Shown here: piece after piece, positions 8,620 through 17,315 of the stretch
How the letters are laid out: every line of letters begins with the position of its first letter
Numbering within the stretch: the first letter of the stretch is position 1
Source of the DNA: QHXQ01 sp038322995
Lineage (GTDB): Bacteria; Acidobacteriota; Blastocatellia; Pyrinomonadales; Pyrinomonadaceae
Length of the DNA: 45,632 bases
Direction: 5' to 3'
Assembly: GCA_038322995.1 (NCBI GenBank)
Contig: JBBQGM010000039.1
Location: forward strand, 1 to 45,632
Position numbers and translations under genes: made by a program
The notes under the pieces: model-generated
What the model saw: only the letters and a program-made list of their open reading frames with translations
Told to the model about the DNA's origin: nothing
The model's database searches: none

Positions 8620-9435
8620 TCAGCGGCTACGTTGGCGCGGGTCGAGATATTCGCGCAGCCCGTCACCGATGAAATTAAAGGCGAGGACGGTGAGCGCGAT
8701 GGCGACGCCGGGGATGATGAGCGCGTGCGGCGCGGCGGAGAGCGTCGAAAGATCGCGCCCCTCTTCAAGCATCACGCCCCACGACGGCGCGGGCGGCGGC
8801 ACACCAAGCCCGAGGAATGAAAGCGTCGCTTCCGCCAGCACCGCGCCGGCCATGCCGAGGCTCGCCTGGACGATGAGCGGCTGGATCGCGTTCGGCAAAA
8901 TGTGGCGGAAGAGTATGCGCAGGTCGCTTGCGCCGAGCGCCCGCGCTGCTTGCACGAAGTCGTACTCGCGCACCTTCAACACCTGCCCGCGCATCACCCG
9001 CGCGTAACCAACCCAGCCGATCACGCACAGCGCGAAGATCAGTTTGTTCAACCCCGAACCTAAGAATGCCACCATCGCAATCGCCAGTAGCAGACCGGGG
9101 AACGCTAGAAAGACATTGAACAAGTAGCCGGCGATAACGCGATCAAGCCAGCCGCCGTAGTAACCGGCGAGCGCGCCGATAATGATGCCGACGACGGCCG
9201 AGACAGCGACCACAACCAGCCCCACGCGCAATGAGATGCGTGCGCCATAGACGACGCGCGAGAAGATGTCGCGCCCGGTCGCGTCCGTCCCGAACCAGTG
9301 TTCCGCCGAGGGGGGCATGAAGCGATGTAGCAGATCGGTCGCGCCCACGTCGTGCGTCGCAATCAACGGCGCGCCCAAGGCCAAGACGACCAGGAGCGCG
9401 ACTACGACCAGACCGAAGATAGCGAGACGATTCAC
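8620..9435 (-). CDS. Peptide/nickel-type ABC transporter permease (DppC/OppC family)
   Basis: A 271-residue inner-membrane permease with six predicted helices and the DppC/OppC pattern: an N-terminal helix (IFGLVVVALLVVLALGAPLIA), a periplasmic segment ending HWFGTDATGRDIFSRVVYGARI, and the EAA loop that docks the ATPase, FVQAARALGASDLRILFRH. The start is GTG at 9435, 3 nt beyond the stop of its partner permease, so the two are translationally coupled. Together they would form the channel of a dipeptide/oligopeptide importer. Neither the two ATPases nor the substrate-binding protein is present in the window, so they must be encoded elsewhere. Substrate is not determinable. Confidence 0.93.
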   Translation of the reverse strand: MNRLAIFGLVVVALLVVLALGAPLIATHDVGATDLLHRFMPPSAEHWFGTDATGRDIFSRVVYGARISLRVGLVVVAVSAVVGIIIGALAGYYGGWLDRVIAGYLFNVFLAFPGLLLAIAMVAFLGSGLNKLIFALCVIGWVGYARVMRGQVLKVREYDFVQAARALGASDLRILFRHILPNAIQPLIVQASLGMAGAVLAEATLSFLGLGVPPPAPSWGVMLEEGRDLSTLSAAPHALIIPGVAIALTVLAFNFIGDGLREYLDPRQRSR

Positions 9436-9438
9436 GAT

Positions 9439-10431
9439 TTATGAAACTCTGATCCTCGGATCAAGTCGCCGGTAGATTATGTCCGTGAGCGAGTTGGCCA
9501 ATATATAAGTGATGCTGATGACGAGCACGCAACCCTGCACAAGCCGATAGTCACGTTTGCTGATGCCGTCGTCGATGAGCAGCAGGCCGATACCGGGCCA
9601 GTTGAAAATCTTTTCGGTGACAATCGCGCCCGCGAGCAGCACACCGAGTTGCAAGCCGAGGATCGTGACGACCGGGATCAGTCCGTTCTTCAGCACGTGC
9701 TTGTACACGACGGTGCGCTCGCCGAGGCCCTTCGCGCGGGCCGTGCGCACATAGTCTTCGTTTAATTCTTCGATCACCGACGAACGCACCATCCGCGTCA
9801 AGATGGCCGAGAGCGCCGCGCCGAGCGTCACGGCCGGCAGAATGATGTCGCTGCCATAGCCGCCCGCCGACGGCGCAAGCCAGTTGAGCCATACCGCGAA
9901 GATAAAGATGAGCAGCGGCCCCAAGACGAAACCCGGCAGACTGATGCCGACGAGCGCGACTACCGAGAGCAGATTATCGACCCATGTGCCGCGCCGTGTG
10001 CCGGCCATGACGCCGAGCGGGACGGCGATGACGACCGCTACGAGCAGCGCCGCAAGGGCCAACTCGATGGTGGCGGGATAGCGTTGCGCGATCAATTCAA
10101 GCACAGGGCGATCACTGCGAAAGGATATGCCGAGGTCGCCGTGCAGGATGTCGCGCCAGTAGTCGAGATAGCGGTTATCCGCGCCATGCCAGCGCAATTG
10201 GCGCGGGCCTTGGGCGTCGCGTGCGTAGGTGACGAAGAAAGCGGGGCGGTTCAATCCATGTTGCGCGCGAAACTGTTCGATCTGTTCGGTCGTCGCTTGC
10301 TCGCCCAACGTCGCCACAGCCGGATCGCCCGGCACCAGTTCGATCAGCAGCGTGACGAGCGACACCACCGTCCACACGACGAGCAGAAGGAGCGCAAGCC
10401 GGCGCGCGAGATCGAATAACTTGTGCTTCAT
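9439..10431 (-). CDS. Peptide/nickel-type ABC transporter permease (DppB/OppB family)
   Basis: A 330-residue permease starting at ATG 10431 (MKHKLFDLARRLALLLLVVW). The upstream 64 codons of open frame lack family features and overlap a repeat, so I excluded them. Family marks are the first helix followed by LIELVPGDPAVATLG, the segment DILHGDLGISFRSDRPV, and the EAA loop DYVRTARAKGLGERTVVYKH. A modest insertion (ARDAQGPRQLRWHGADNRY) follows the usual HGLNRPAFF position. It is coupled to the DppC-type partner 3 nt downstream. It is the first gene of a probable minus-strand operon permease-permease-deacetylase, possibly including mtgA. Confidence 0.93.
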   Translation of the reverse strand: MKHKLFDLARRLALLLLVVWTVVSLVTLLIELVPGDPAVATLGEQATTEQIEQFRAQHGLNRPAFFVTYARDAQGPRQLRWHGADNRYLDYWRDILHGDLGISFRSDRPVLELIAQRYPATIELALAALLVAVVIAVPLGVMAGTRRGTWVDNLLSVVALVGISLPGFVLGPLLIFIFAVWLNWLAPSAGGYGSDIILPAVTLGAALSAILTRMVRSSVIEELNEDYVRTARAKGLGERTVVYKHVLKNGLIPVVTILGLQLGVLLAGAIVTEKIFNWPGIGLLLIDDGISKRDYRLVQGCVLVISITYILANSLTDIIYRRLDPRIRVS

Positions 10432-10573
10432 CAGCAAAGATGCGGCCACATTATGAACAGGATGTAAGACTGCGACAAGGATAATAGCATTGTGAAACTG
10501 GCGAGCGTGAAGCGCAAATAGAAGATGGCGCGGGGAGGGTGGGCTGTTAACCCGGCAGGCGGCACATAAAATG

Positions 10574-10666
10574 AACGTAGCCCGTTGGGACTTGAGCCCC
10601 TCGACCCACAACGGCCCCGACAACCATCATGCGCCGAGTTGAACCCTAAGCTCAACGGGCTACGTT
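10574..10666. repeat. 93-bp inverted-repeat element (REP/MITE-like)
   Basis: Perfect 14-bp terminal inverted repeats, AACGTAGCCCGTTG at 10574-10587 and its complement at 10653-10666, enclose a 65-bp centre with further partial self-complementarity. ATG directly flanks both ends (10571-10573 and 10667-10669), a possible 3-bp target duplication. It lies between two minus-strand genes upstream of the permease operon. A transcript would form a long hairpin. It could be a REP-like palindrome, a non-autonomous transposon remnant, or both. Confidence 0.65.
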
Positions 10667-10708
10667 ATGTGATCGCGCCGCATCAGGTGCGTGCGATCAA
10701 GCTCGTTA

Positions 10709-11446
10709 TCAAAGAGGGCGTATGCCTATATGTAGCGCCGCGATCCCGCCGGTCAAATTCTGAAATTCAACGCGCGCGAATCCCACCGTGCGCATCAAGG
10801 TGACCAAACGCCCCTGATCGGGAAAGCGCGCAACCGAGTCAGGTAGATATTCATACGCGCCGCGCGCCCCGCTCACCAAGCCGCCAATGCGTGGCAGCAC
10901 ATGCGTGAAATAAAACTGAAACAACGCGCGAAAGCCTGGCACGACGGGACGCGAGAACTCAAGCACTGCGAGCGTGCCGCCGGGTTTGAGTACGCGCCAA
11001 AACTCGCGCAAACCACCTTCGACATCCGCCAGATTACGCAAGCCGAACGCGATAGTCACGACATCAAACGTCGCGGCCGCGAACGGCAAGTGCAGCGCAT
11101 CGCCCTCAATGAAAGGCAGCATACGCGCTTGCCCTTGCGCCTTATGCGCGGCCAATTCAAGCATCGGCCGGCAGAAGTCGAGACCGACAACATGCGGCGC
11201 ACCGGCTTTGGCCAGCGTAAGGGCGAGGTCGCCCGTGCCGCAAGCCACGTCGAGCGTGCGCGTGCCCGGAAGCAGTGCAGGCCGCAGACGGGTTGCCACA
11301 AGTTGCCGCCAACGTTGGTCGGTGTTTCCCGATAATAAATGATTTAAAAGATCATAGCGGGCGGCGATTCCCGCGAACATCGCGTTTACACGGCGCGCAT
11401 GCTCTGACTGCTTTTCTATGTCAAGTTGAACTTTGGTCATCGGCAA
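10709..11446 (-). CDS. ubiE: Demethylmenaquinone methyltransferase
   Basis: A 245-residue class I SAM-dependent methyltransferase of the UbiE/MenG family, which adds the ring methyl group in the last step of menaquinone synthesis. It shows the family opening VNAMFAGIAARYDLLNHLLS, the SAM-binding motif LDVACGTGDLAL (about 65-76), the signature FDVVTIAFGLRNLAD, and LKPGGTLAVLEFSRP. Length is normal. It starts at ATG 11446 or two codons later. No other menaquinone gene is nearby. It is likely bifunctional only if the organism also makes ubiquinone, which is unlikely in Acidobacteria, so menG would be an equally good name. Confidence 0.93.
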   Translation of the reverse strand: MPMTKVQLDIEKQSEHARRVNAMFAGIAARYDLLNHLLSGNTDQRWRQLVATRLRPALLPGTRTLDVACGTGDLALTLAKAGAPHVVGLDFCRPMLELAAHKAQGQARMLPFIEGDALHLPFAAATFDVVTIAFGLRNLADVEGGLREFWRVLKPGGTLAVLEFSRPVVPGFRALFQFYFTHVLPRIGGLVSGARGAYEYLPDSVARFPDQGRLVTLMRTVGFARVEFQNLTGGIAALHIGIRPL

Positions 11447-11505
11447 TGTAACGACAATAAGGGACGGGCGGGTTGTGGCCGCTTTGCGTTTTGCTTGTGA
11501 ATTGA

Positions 11506-12906
11506 TTACGGGTGGCGAGGGGCGGTGGGTGCAGGGGGGAGTGCGCCAGGCTCTTCTGTACCGTTGCTGATACGTGCCAGCGCAGTGCGCAACTCTGCGC
11601 CGGGGCCGAGCGCGATGCTGGCTGCGGCCGCAGCGCGGAAAAGTCGCGCCGCTACACGTTGGACTTCGATAGGATTCAACTCATCGAGCGCTCGGCGCTC
11701 GGCTGAAGTCGAAGTGCTGTAGCTCGCACTGTCGAGCCATTGCTCCGCGAGCGCAATGTCCGGCTGCTGTGTTTGCTTAAGCGCAAACACAACTTCGCCT
11801 TTAGCTTGCTCTAACTCAGCGGCCGTGGGCGGCGTGGACACGAGTGTGCGGAGCGTTGCGCGGGCAGTTTCGAGTGTCTGTGCGGCGGCAGCGGATTGCA
11901 CCTGCGCGCTCATCTGCCATAGTCCGGCGACCGCATGCGCCTCGTGCCGCACAAGTAAGTTTTTCGTTGCCTCGCTCTCGCCGAGCGCAGCTTGCCAGCG
12001 CCCGCGCGCGAGGGCCGCGAGTACGGACGCTGCGACGTGATCGCGATCCGTGCGGGCGAAGCCACGCACGGCGAGACGCACCTCGGCCGCGGCCGCGCCG
12101 GGTTGATCGATAATCAGAGTACGCACGGCCGGCGCGTCGGGCTGACGGAAAGTAGCCGGCACGAGGGTCTCACTTTTACGCCATGCGCCGAGAAATTGAC
12201 GGAAGACGCGCATCGCGCGTGTTGGTTCAACGCCGCCAATGACGACGAGGCGCGCGTTATCCGCTGTGAGAAAACGGTCGCGGGCTTGCAATAGATCGAC
12301 CCGGACGATCCGTGCGAGCGATTCGGGGGTGCCGTTGACGCGGCGGGCATAAGGATGTTTACCGAAGAGCCGCGCGGCGATGGCGTGGTCGGCCCGTTGC
12401 GCGGGCGAAACGGTAACGGCCTGCGCGGCCTTGAGCCGCTCGTCGCGGAGCCGCGCCACGTCTTCCGCAACGATGCGTGTGTTAACGACCGCGTTCCGCA
12501 GCAACTCGGCCAGACGTTCAAACTCGGTTGCCCGGCCGGACAGTGTCACATCAATGTGATCGTAGTCGGTTGTGACCTCCATCTGGCCGCCTAGCTCTTC
12601 AGTCACGAACGTACGCGTATTGGGGTCTGGGAAGAGCGTGTCGCTAAGGAGCGCCATCAAGCCCTCCTTGCCGGCGAGATCGAAGGCCGCGCCGCTGCCG
12701 ATGCGCAGGCGCAGCAACACCTGTTGATCGCCGGGCCGATATGCGAGCAGGATCGGCAACCCGCTGAGCAACTGTTCGCGGCGTGGTTCGGCGTTGTCCG
12801 CTTGTGCGGCGCGAGACCGGGGGCAGATAGCCGGTGAGAGCGTCGCCAGCAGGACAAACGAGATGAAAACTCGCAGGCAGAGGGGCAACGTATTTGTTGA
12901 GTGCAT
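11506..12906 (-). CDS. Secreted M16-family (insulinase-like) protein lacking the zinc motif
   Basis: A 466-residue exported protein. The ATG at 12906 starts a signal peptide (LRVFISFVLLATLSPAICP, ending near SRAAQA). The body has the two-domain M16 layout: an N-terminal M16 half with GKEGLMALLSDTLF and the substrate-support segment AIAARLFGKHPYARRVNGT, then an M16 C-type half. The catalytic HxxEH box is absent: the place where HFLEH normally stands reads LMALLSD. It therefore looks like the non-catalytic partner subunit of a heterodimeric M16 protease, but no catalytic M16 gene lies beside it. The role is probably chaperone-like or structural in the periplasm; this is inferred. Confidence 0.82.
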   Translation of the reverse strand: MHSTNTLPLCLRVFISFVLLATLSPAICPRSRAAQADNAEPRREQLLSGLPILLAYRPGDQQVLLRLRIGSGAAFDLAGKEGLMALLSDTLFPDPNTRTFVTEELGGQMEVTTDYDHIDVTLSGRATEFERLAELLRNAVVNTRIVAEDVARLRDERLKAAQAVTVSPAQRADHAIAARLFGKHPYARRVNGTPESLARIVRVDLLQARDRFLTADNARLVVIGGVEPTRAMRVFRQFLGAWRKSETLVPATFRQPDAPAVRTLIIDQPGAAAAEVRLAVRGFARTDRDHVAASVLAALARGRWQAALGESEATKNLLVRHEAHAVAGLWQMSAQVQSAAAAQTLETARATLRTLVSTPPTAAELEQAKGEVVFALKQTQQPDIALAEQWLDSASYSTSTSAERRALDELNPIEVQRVAARLFRAAAAASIALGPGAELRTALARISNGTEEPGALPPAPTAPRHP

Positions 12907-13269
12907 AATTTCAGGAAGTAGCAACTTTGTTGGCGGCTAACGCTGCGAAACTGCTGTTAAAGTTGAGCGCGGCACTTGGGTCTGACGGAAAAAATGCTAC
13001 GGGCGTTGCCAACGCAGTTTAGAGGGCGTGCGGCGCGAGCGTCAACCAAGCCGGTCAAACCGTTAAACTTCTTTCGTTTGCGCGGAAACCCGACCGGCAA
13101 CAAGCGCATCAAAGCTTTTCGAGTAGTGGGTATCCCTGACCGGGGCGCGGCGCAAGATGGATCATGTATAATGCCTTTGAGCGCCGGTGCTGGTTAATCC
13201 GCTGAAGTAAGTTCGACTGCTACATTGAGGAAACAAGGCCGCTAAGCTTTGCATAGTTAGGAAGAGAAG
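12907..13269. other. Divergent intergenic region
   Basis: About 360 bp between divergent genes. I see no gene. A perfect TATAAT at 13167-13172 is the only promoter-like hexamer I would trust. The sequence before it is GC-rich and unstructured to the eye. Confidence 0.4.
13167..13172 (+). promoter_or_regulatory. Candidate -10 box for the zinc-ribbon/TonB gene
   Basis: A perfect TATAAT about 98 nt upstream of the ATG at 13270. No good TTGACA lies 16-18 nt before it, so this is a partial promoter call only. Confidence 0.35.
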
Positions 13270-14847
13270 ATGAAGAGATGTCCGACCTGCCACGAAGATT
13301 TCGCCGATAAGTTCGGGTTCTGCCCGGTTGACGGCACGCCTTTGTCGAATGGGTTCAATGCGGCCACGGCCGAATCGGTCACAGCCACCGGCAAAGTCCC
13401 GCGTGAAGATGGGGTTGCTGCCTATCAGCTTACGGGCGAAACGACGGTCGCGGGTGAGGAGACTTGGGCGGCCGGAACAGCCCATGAAGCAAATGTCGGC
13501 GCGGTCTCCATCGCGGCGCTGGCAGCGGGCGCAGTCGAGAGTAGGGCAGAGAACGGGCGCGAAGAGTTCCATCTGACGATCCTTGAAGATCAGGGACTCG
13601 TGCGTCGTTTGACGACGGAGGTGCGTGCGACCGGGCATGCGGCCGGGTTAACGTGGCCTGAATTCAAACGCGATCCCGGTGGGTTCATCAAACGCGGCGC
13701 GACGGCTTACAGCCGCGCCTTTGGTCAGTTCATCGCGCAGCCCAACGTGGCGAAGGGCATTATTGCGGCTTTCGCCGGTTTGATCATAGTTGCCGGTCTC
13801 ATCGCCGGCTTCGACAGTTTGCAATCGCGGCATGCGATCCCCCTCAAGGTGCTTGTCATCGGCTTCATCGCCTTGGCGTTGAGCGGTACGACTCTCGCGC
13901 TGATCGACCGTATGCGCGCGAAGCACACGACGGCGGTAGTGGGCATCATCGCCGCGCTCGCGGTGCTTTTGTCCGGCGCAGTCGCATACATCGTGGTTGA
14001 CAGTTTGCGGGCGCGACAGGTGGCGACAGACAAAGTACGTGAAGACCTGGAATATTTAGGGCCGGTGACGGACATTCCCGAAGAGCAGAAGAAGCCGGAC
14101 GAAGGCCCGGCCGGCATGGCGAAAGGTAAAGGCGGCGGCTCGAAGCCGGAGTTTGAGCGGCCGCACGGCGGCGGCGGCGGCGGCCGCATGGAGACCAAGC
14201 CCGCCAGTTTCGGCAAGCTCCCGCCCGCGTCGATGACCGTGCCGCAAGTCGTCGCGCCCGATCCACATCCGCCGACGATCAAAAATCCGCATCTGCCGGT
14301 GACCGCTTCGATTGACGCCGACCCGACGCTGTTCCCGCCCGACCCGCGGCCGCTGCCTTATGGCGATCCGAAATCGAAATCTACCGAAACCAGTTCCGGC
14401 CCCGGCACGGGCAATGGTATTGGTGACGGCACAGGTGGTGGCGTTGGCACTGGTGAAGGCGGCGGCGTCGGCCCCGGCCGCGGCGGTAATACGGGCGGTG
14501 GTGATCGTGCGATGGGCGGGGGCGGCCCCGGCGGCGGCGGTGGCGGCGACTATACCCGCACGTTCAGCGTTAAAGAAGTGACGCGGCGCGCGGCCATCAC
14601 GTCGAAGCCGGAACCACAGTTTACGGAAGAGGCACGCAAAAATAACGTTACGGGCGAGGTTGTGTTGCGTATGGTCTTATCGTCGAACGGGTCGGTGACC
14701 GGCATTGTGCCGGTCAAGCGTTTGCCGGATGGATTAACTGAGAAGGCGATTGAAGCAGCGCGCAAGATTCAGTTCACGCCCGCCGAGAAGGACGGACACA
14801 AGGTCTCGCAATACGTCACTGTCGCTTATAACTTCAACATCTACTAA
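13270..14847 (+). CDS. Zinc-ribbon membrane protein with TonB C-terminal domain
   Basis: A 525-residue protein combining four parts. Residues 1-25 form a zinc-ribbon-like knuckle (KRCPTCHEDF then FCPVDG) with three Cys and an Asp at the fourth ligand position. Three hydrophobic helices follow at about 162-182, 192-213 and 221-243. Next comes a long Pro/Gly-rich linker, with glycine runs near 14170 and 14400-14550. Residues about 437-525 are a TonB C-terminal domain (EARKNNVTGEVVLRMVL, then IEAARKIQFTPAEKDG). TonB domains contact outer-membrane receptors, so the linker would span the periplasm while the ribbon stays cytoplasmic. No ExoB/ExbD genes or receptor are adjacent. The three-helix version is unlike classical one-helix TonB. 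Confidence 0.82.
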   Translation: MKRCPTCHEDFADKFGFCPVDGTPLSNGFNAATAESVTATGKVPREDGVAAYQLTGETTVAGEETWAAGTAHEANVGAVSIAALAAGAVESRAENGREEFHLTILEDQGLVRRLTTEVRATGHAAGLTWPEFKRDPGGFIKRGATAYSRAFGQFIAQPNVAKGIIAAFAGLIIVAGLIAGFDSLQSRHAIPLKVLVIGFIALALSGTTLALIDRMRAKHTTAVVGIIAALAVLLSGAVAYIVVDSLRARQVATDKVREDLEYLGPVTDIPEEQKKPDEGPAGMAKGKGGGSKPEFERPHGGGGGGRMETKPASFGKLPPASMTVPQVVAPDPHPPTIKNPHLPVTASIDADPTLFPPDPRPLPYGDPKSKSTETSSGPGTGNGIGDGTGGGVGTGEGGGVGPGRGGNTGGGDRAMGGGGPGGGGGGDYTRTFSVKEVTRRAAITSKPEPQFTEEARKNNVTGEVVLRMVLSSNGSVTGIVPVKRLPDGLTEKAIEAARKIQFTPAEKDGHKVSQYVTVAYNFNIY

Positions 14848-15464
14848 CAACTGATCGGCCGTGAACGCGCCCGTGCCAGCCTGCGAAGTTATGGGGCCTG
14901 TTTGACCGGCCCAATCTTCCCTTACGTACCGGATGCTTTTGTTATTGTGCGCCATACATTTTTCGCGCTGGCCTAATTAGCCTATGGGCTAGGGCGGTTT
15001 AAGCGGGAATTTTCGCAACAGCTTCAACAACTCAGCATACTCATTAGCCTTTTTAAGTTGAAGCTATACACACACTCTTCCAGCACTCGTTCTATCTCAG
15101 TAATTTAGCACCTCATGGAAACTGTATGACTACTCTAGCCCTTCCGCTGATAGTTGATATCCTGACTGGGGTTTTCACCAGAAATATAAAGATTGACATT
15201 TATCTATAGTAGGAATACTTTACCCGCGCCCGTTCAGTAACTTTGAAGGTGAGTGTCCGCGCTCACTTGTCTCACGTAAGCACCATTTCAAGCGCAGCTT
15301 TCACCATTTGGCTATTTAAGTAGGACTGGCTGGTGGGAGCATCCCTCTAACCTCGGATTTGCAAGAGCACACAGAAGTGTCTATTGCAGACCTGACGGCC
15401 ACCTCTTCAACGGTTAACACCATCGTTGTAGAATCCTCCACAATGAAAGGAAGAAGCAGGAGAT
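14848..15464. other. 617-bp AT-richer intergenic region
   Basis: No gene is recognised. Composition is visibly more AT-rich than neighbouring genes, especially 15040-15230. A short stem (GGGGCC with GGCCC, about 14892-14913) after the TonB gene may be a weak terminator. A TTGACA at 15193-15198 with 17-bp spacing to TACTTT (15216-15221) is a candidate promoter reading toward the metalloprotease gene. Confidence 0.45.
15193..15221 (+). promoter_or_regulatory. Candidate promoter upstream of M43 metalloprotease
   Basis: A consensus TTGACA (15193-15198), a 17-nt spacer and a weak TACTTT -10 (15216-15221), about 244 nt upstream of the metalloprotease start. The weak -10 keeps confidence low. Confidence 0.35.
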
Positions 15465-16412
15465 ATGGCTACCAAGAAAAGCACGAAGGGCAACGCTGCT
15501 GAAGCGGTTGCTACGAAAGAAGACCCCCCGATGAGACGCCAATGCGGTGCGATGCAAGCACACTTCCGGTTGCTTGAACAAGACCCCGGCTTTCGTAGCA
15601 GACAAGCTGTGCTGGAACGTTCCGTTGCCCGCAGGATGGCGAGTGGAGGTGCCGCGAAGGTCACGACCACGACCATTCCCGTGGTTGTGCATGTCGTCTT
15701 TAACACCGCCGCCGAGAACATTTCTGACGCGCAAATCAAAAGTCAGATCGCCGTCTTGAATCGCGACTACAGGGCGACTAATGTCGATAAGTCGAAAGTG
15801 CCCGCGCCCTTTAAAGGGCTTGTCGCTTCCGCCAATATCAAATTCGCTCTCGCCACCAAAGACCCCAAAGGAAAATCAACCAAGGGGATCACGCGCACTA
15901 AAACGGCGCGCACCGAGTTCGGCTCTAACGACTCGGTGAAGTCGGTTGCCACGGGCGGACAGGACGCTTGGCCCCGCGACAAGTATCTCAACATCTGGGT
16001 CTGCAAACTCGGCGGTGGGCTGTTGGGCTATGCGCAATTTCCGGGCGGCCCGGCGAAGACTGACGGCGTCGTCATCCTCCACACAGGCTTCGGCACGTCG
16101 GGTACTGCCAGTCCGCCCTTCAACCTCGGCCGGACGGCCACACACGAGATCGGCCACTGGCTCAACTTGCGTCACATCTGGGGCGATACGGAAGATTGCA
16201 GCGGAACGGATTTTGTCGCCGACACGCCCAACGCGGTGGGGCCGAACTTCAATGAGCCAACTTTCCCACACGTCTCCTGTATCAACGGCCCCAACGGTGA
16301 TATGTTTATGAACTACATGGACTACGTCGACGACAAGGCGATGTTCATGTTCACGGCTCAACAGGTGGCCCGCATGGCTGCCACCCTGGAAAATGAGCGT
16401 GATACGTTCTAG
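15465..16412 (+). CDS. M43-family (pappalysin-type) zinc metalloprotease
   Basis: A 315-residue zinc protease. The motif HEIGHWLNLRH at residues 227-237 provides ligands His227, His231 and His237 and catalytic Glu228. The Met-turn is FMNYMDYVDD near 282. The Cys-containing stretch between them (GDTEDCSG, FPHVSCING) is typical of M43 cytophagalysin/pappalysin relatives. The N-terminus is Lys/Ala-rich (MATKKSTKGNAAEAV) and then reads RRQCGAMQAHFRLLEQDPG, an opening I associate with this M43 subgroup. There is no Sec signal peptide, which is odd for a family that usually acts outside the cell. It starts at ATG 15465 after GCAGGAG. It is the first gene of a small plus-strand cluster. Confidence 0.9.
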   Translation: MATKKSTKGNAAEAVATKEDPPMRRQCGAMQAHFRLLEQDPGFRSRQAVLERSVARRMASGGAAKVTTTTIPVVVHVVFNTAAENISDAQIKSQIAVLNRDYRATNVDKSKVPAPFKGLVASANIKFALATKDPKGKSTKGITRTKTARTEFGSNDSVKSVATGGQDAWPRDKYLNIWVCKLGGGLLGYAQFPGGPAKTDGVVILHTGFGTSGTASPPFNLGRTATHEIGHWLNLRHIWGDTEDCSGTDFVADTPNAVGPNFNEPTFPHVSCINGPNGDMFMNYMDYVDDKAMFMFTAQQVARMAATLENERDTF

Positions 16413-16439
16413 CTGGATAACCGCTGATGGAGTCTTGTA

Positions 16440-16763
16440 ATGGCTAAGAAGAACTTGAGGGCAGGGCTACAACAGAGATGGTTTCACGCACACGAAGAGG
16501 ATACAGACACCGAGAAGGTCTATCGCCCGGTGCCGTCGAATAACGAAATTCCTCCGGGCCGCGGCCGGGAACTATTGACGCTAAGCCCTGATGGCACAAT
16601 GGTCAAAGGTGGCAGCGCGCCGAATGATGCCCGGACGGAGACTGAGGGAGCCTGGACGCTGGAAGACGACCAACTCGCTTTCTACCCGAAAGCGGGAGCC
16701 AAACCCAGCCGGGTTATGAAAGTGGCTTCGGTGAGTAAAAACCGTCTGGTAGTCAAAAAGTAG
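16440..16763 (+). CDS. Small conserved-looking hypothetical protein
   Basis: A 107-residue protein starting at ATG 16440 after GGAG (16429-16432), 27 nt beyond the metalloprotease stop, so probably co-transcribed. It opens MAKKNLRAGLQQRW, then FHAHEEDTDTEKVYRP, and the rest alternates short beta-strands (LLTLSPDGTMVKGG, GAWTLEDDQLAFYP, VMKVASVSKNRLVVKK). The pattern suggests a small lipocalin-like beta-barrel or sandwich. It has no signal peptide or catalytic motif. It might be an inhibitor or companion of the adjacent protease, but that is context only. I do not recognise a named family. Confidence 0.75.
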   Translation: MAKKNLRAGLQQRWFHAHEEDTDTEKVYRPVPSNNEIPPGRGRELLTLSPDGTMVKGGSAPNDARTETEGAWTLEDDQLAFYPKAGAKPSRVMKVASVSKNRLVVKK

Positions 16764-17315
16764 AAGCGGGAGCGGCCCCCATGCCCCACGCGACGAATGA
16801 GCGGATCATAATGCCAGACCTGCTGGTTGTTGCTCCGATGGCCGAAGTTAACACGGCTTACAACGCTGGAGCGGGCGCTCGTTTGACCATTTGAAAGATG
16901 TGGCCGGTCTGCCGGCAAGCAATGCTCGTCGCAGACGAAACATTGCGCTAAAGAGTCGGCAGCCAAACTATGTGACACGGCGGCCCGTCGCTCAAAAGAG
17001 TGGCGGGTCGTGGTGTTTTGCAGCGGTTCGGCACAGCGGCTTTGCCCCACGTTAAGGCGGCGCGGCAGTTCAAGATCAAACTGTGGATTTCAAAGGGCAG
17101 GGGCAGACCCCAGGTGATGTGTCTAAGCTGATGGAGTTAATTCCCCTCGTTCAAAACTTCCTCAGTAGCGTCGCATAACTCACAGACCAGGGCAGCGGAA
17201 AAGCGACTCTGGTGTCAAGAAAGGAGAGCAAGATGAAGTCAGGGGCGTGGCAATCCACTGCCGACGAGCGTGCGCACGGATGAGTCGGCGGTAACATTTC
17301 ATATCGAGGTTGAAA
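16764..17315. other. 550-bp intergenic region
   Basis: No convincing gene. It contains scattered stop codons in all plus frames, a purine-rich GGGCAGGGGCAGACCCC segment near 17096-17112, and a 16-codon ORF at 17233-17283 with a strong Shine-Dalgarno. The region may be decayed coding sequence. Confidence 0.4.
17233..17283 (+). CDS. Possible 16-codon leader ORF
   Basis: ATG 17233 follows AAGGAGAGCAAG and encodes MKSGAWQSTADERAHG, then TGA, 32 nt before the propeller gene start. It may be a translational leader or a chance reading frame. Confidence 0.2.
   Translation: MKSGAWQSTADERAHG

Noticed and set aside
10432..10623. 64-residue N-terminal extension of the DppB-type permease
   Set aside because: It overlaps the 93-bp inverted repeat region and lacks family similarity; the ATG at 10431 starts directly at the first membrane helix.
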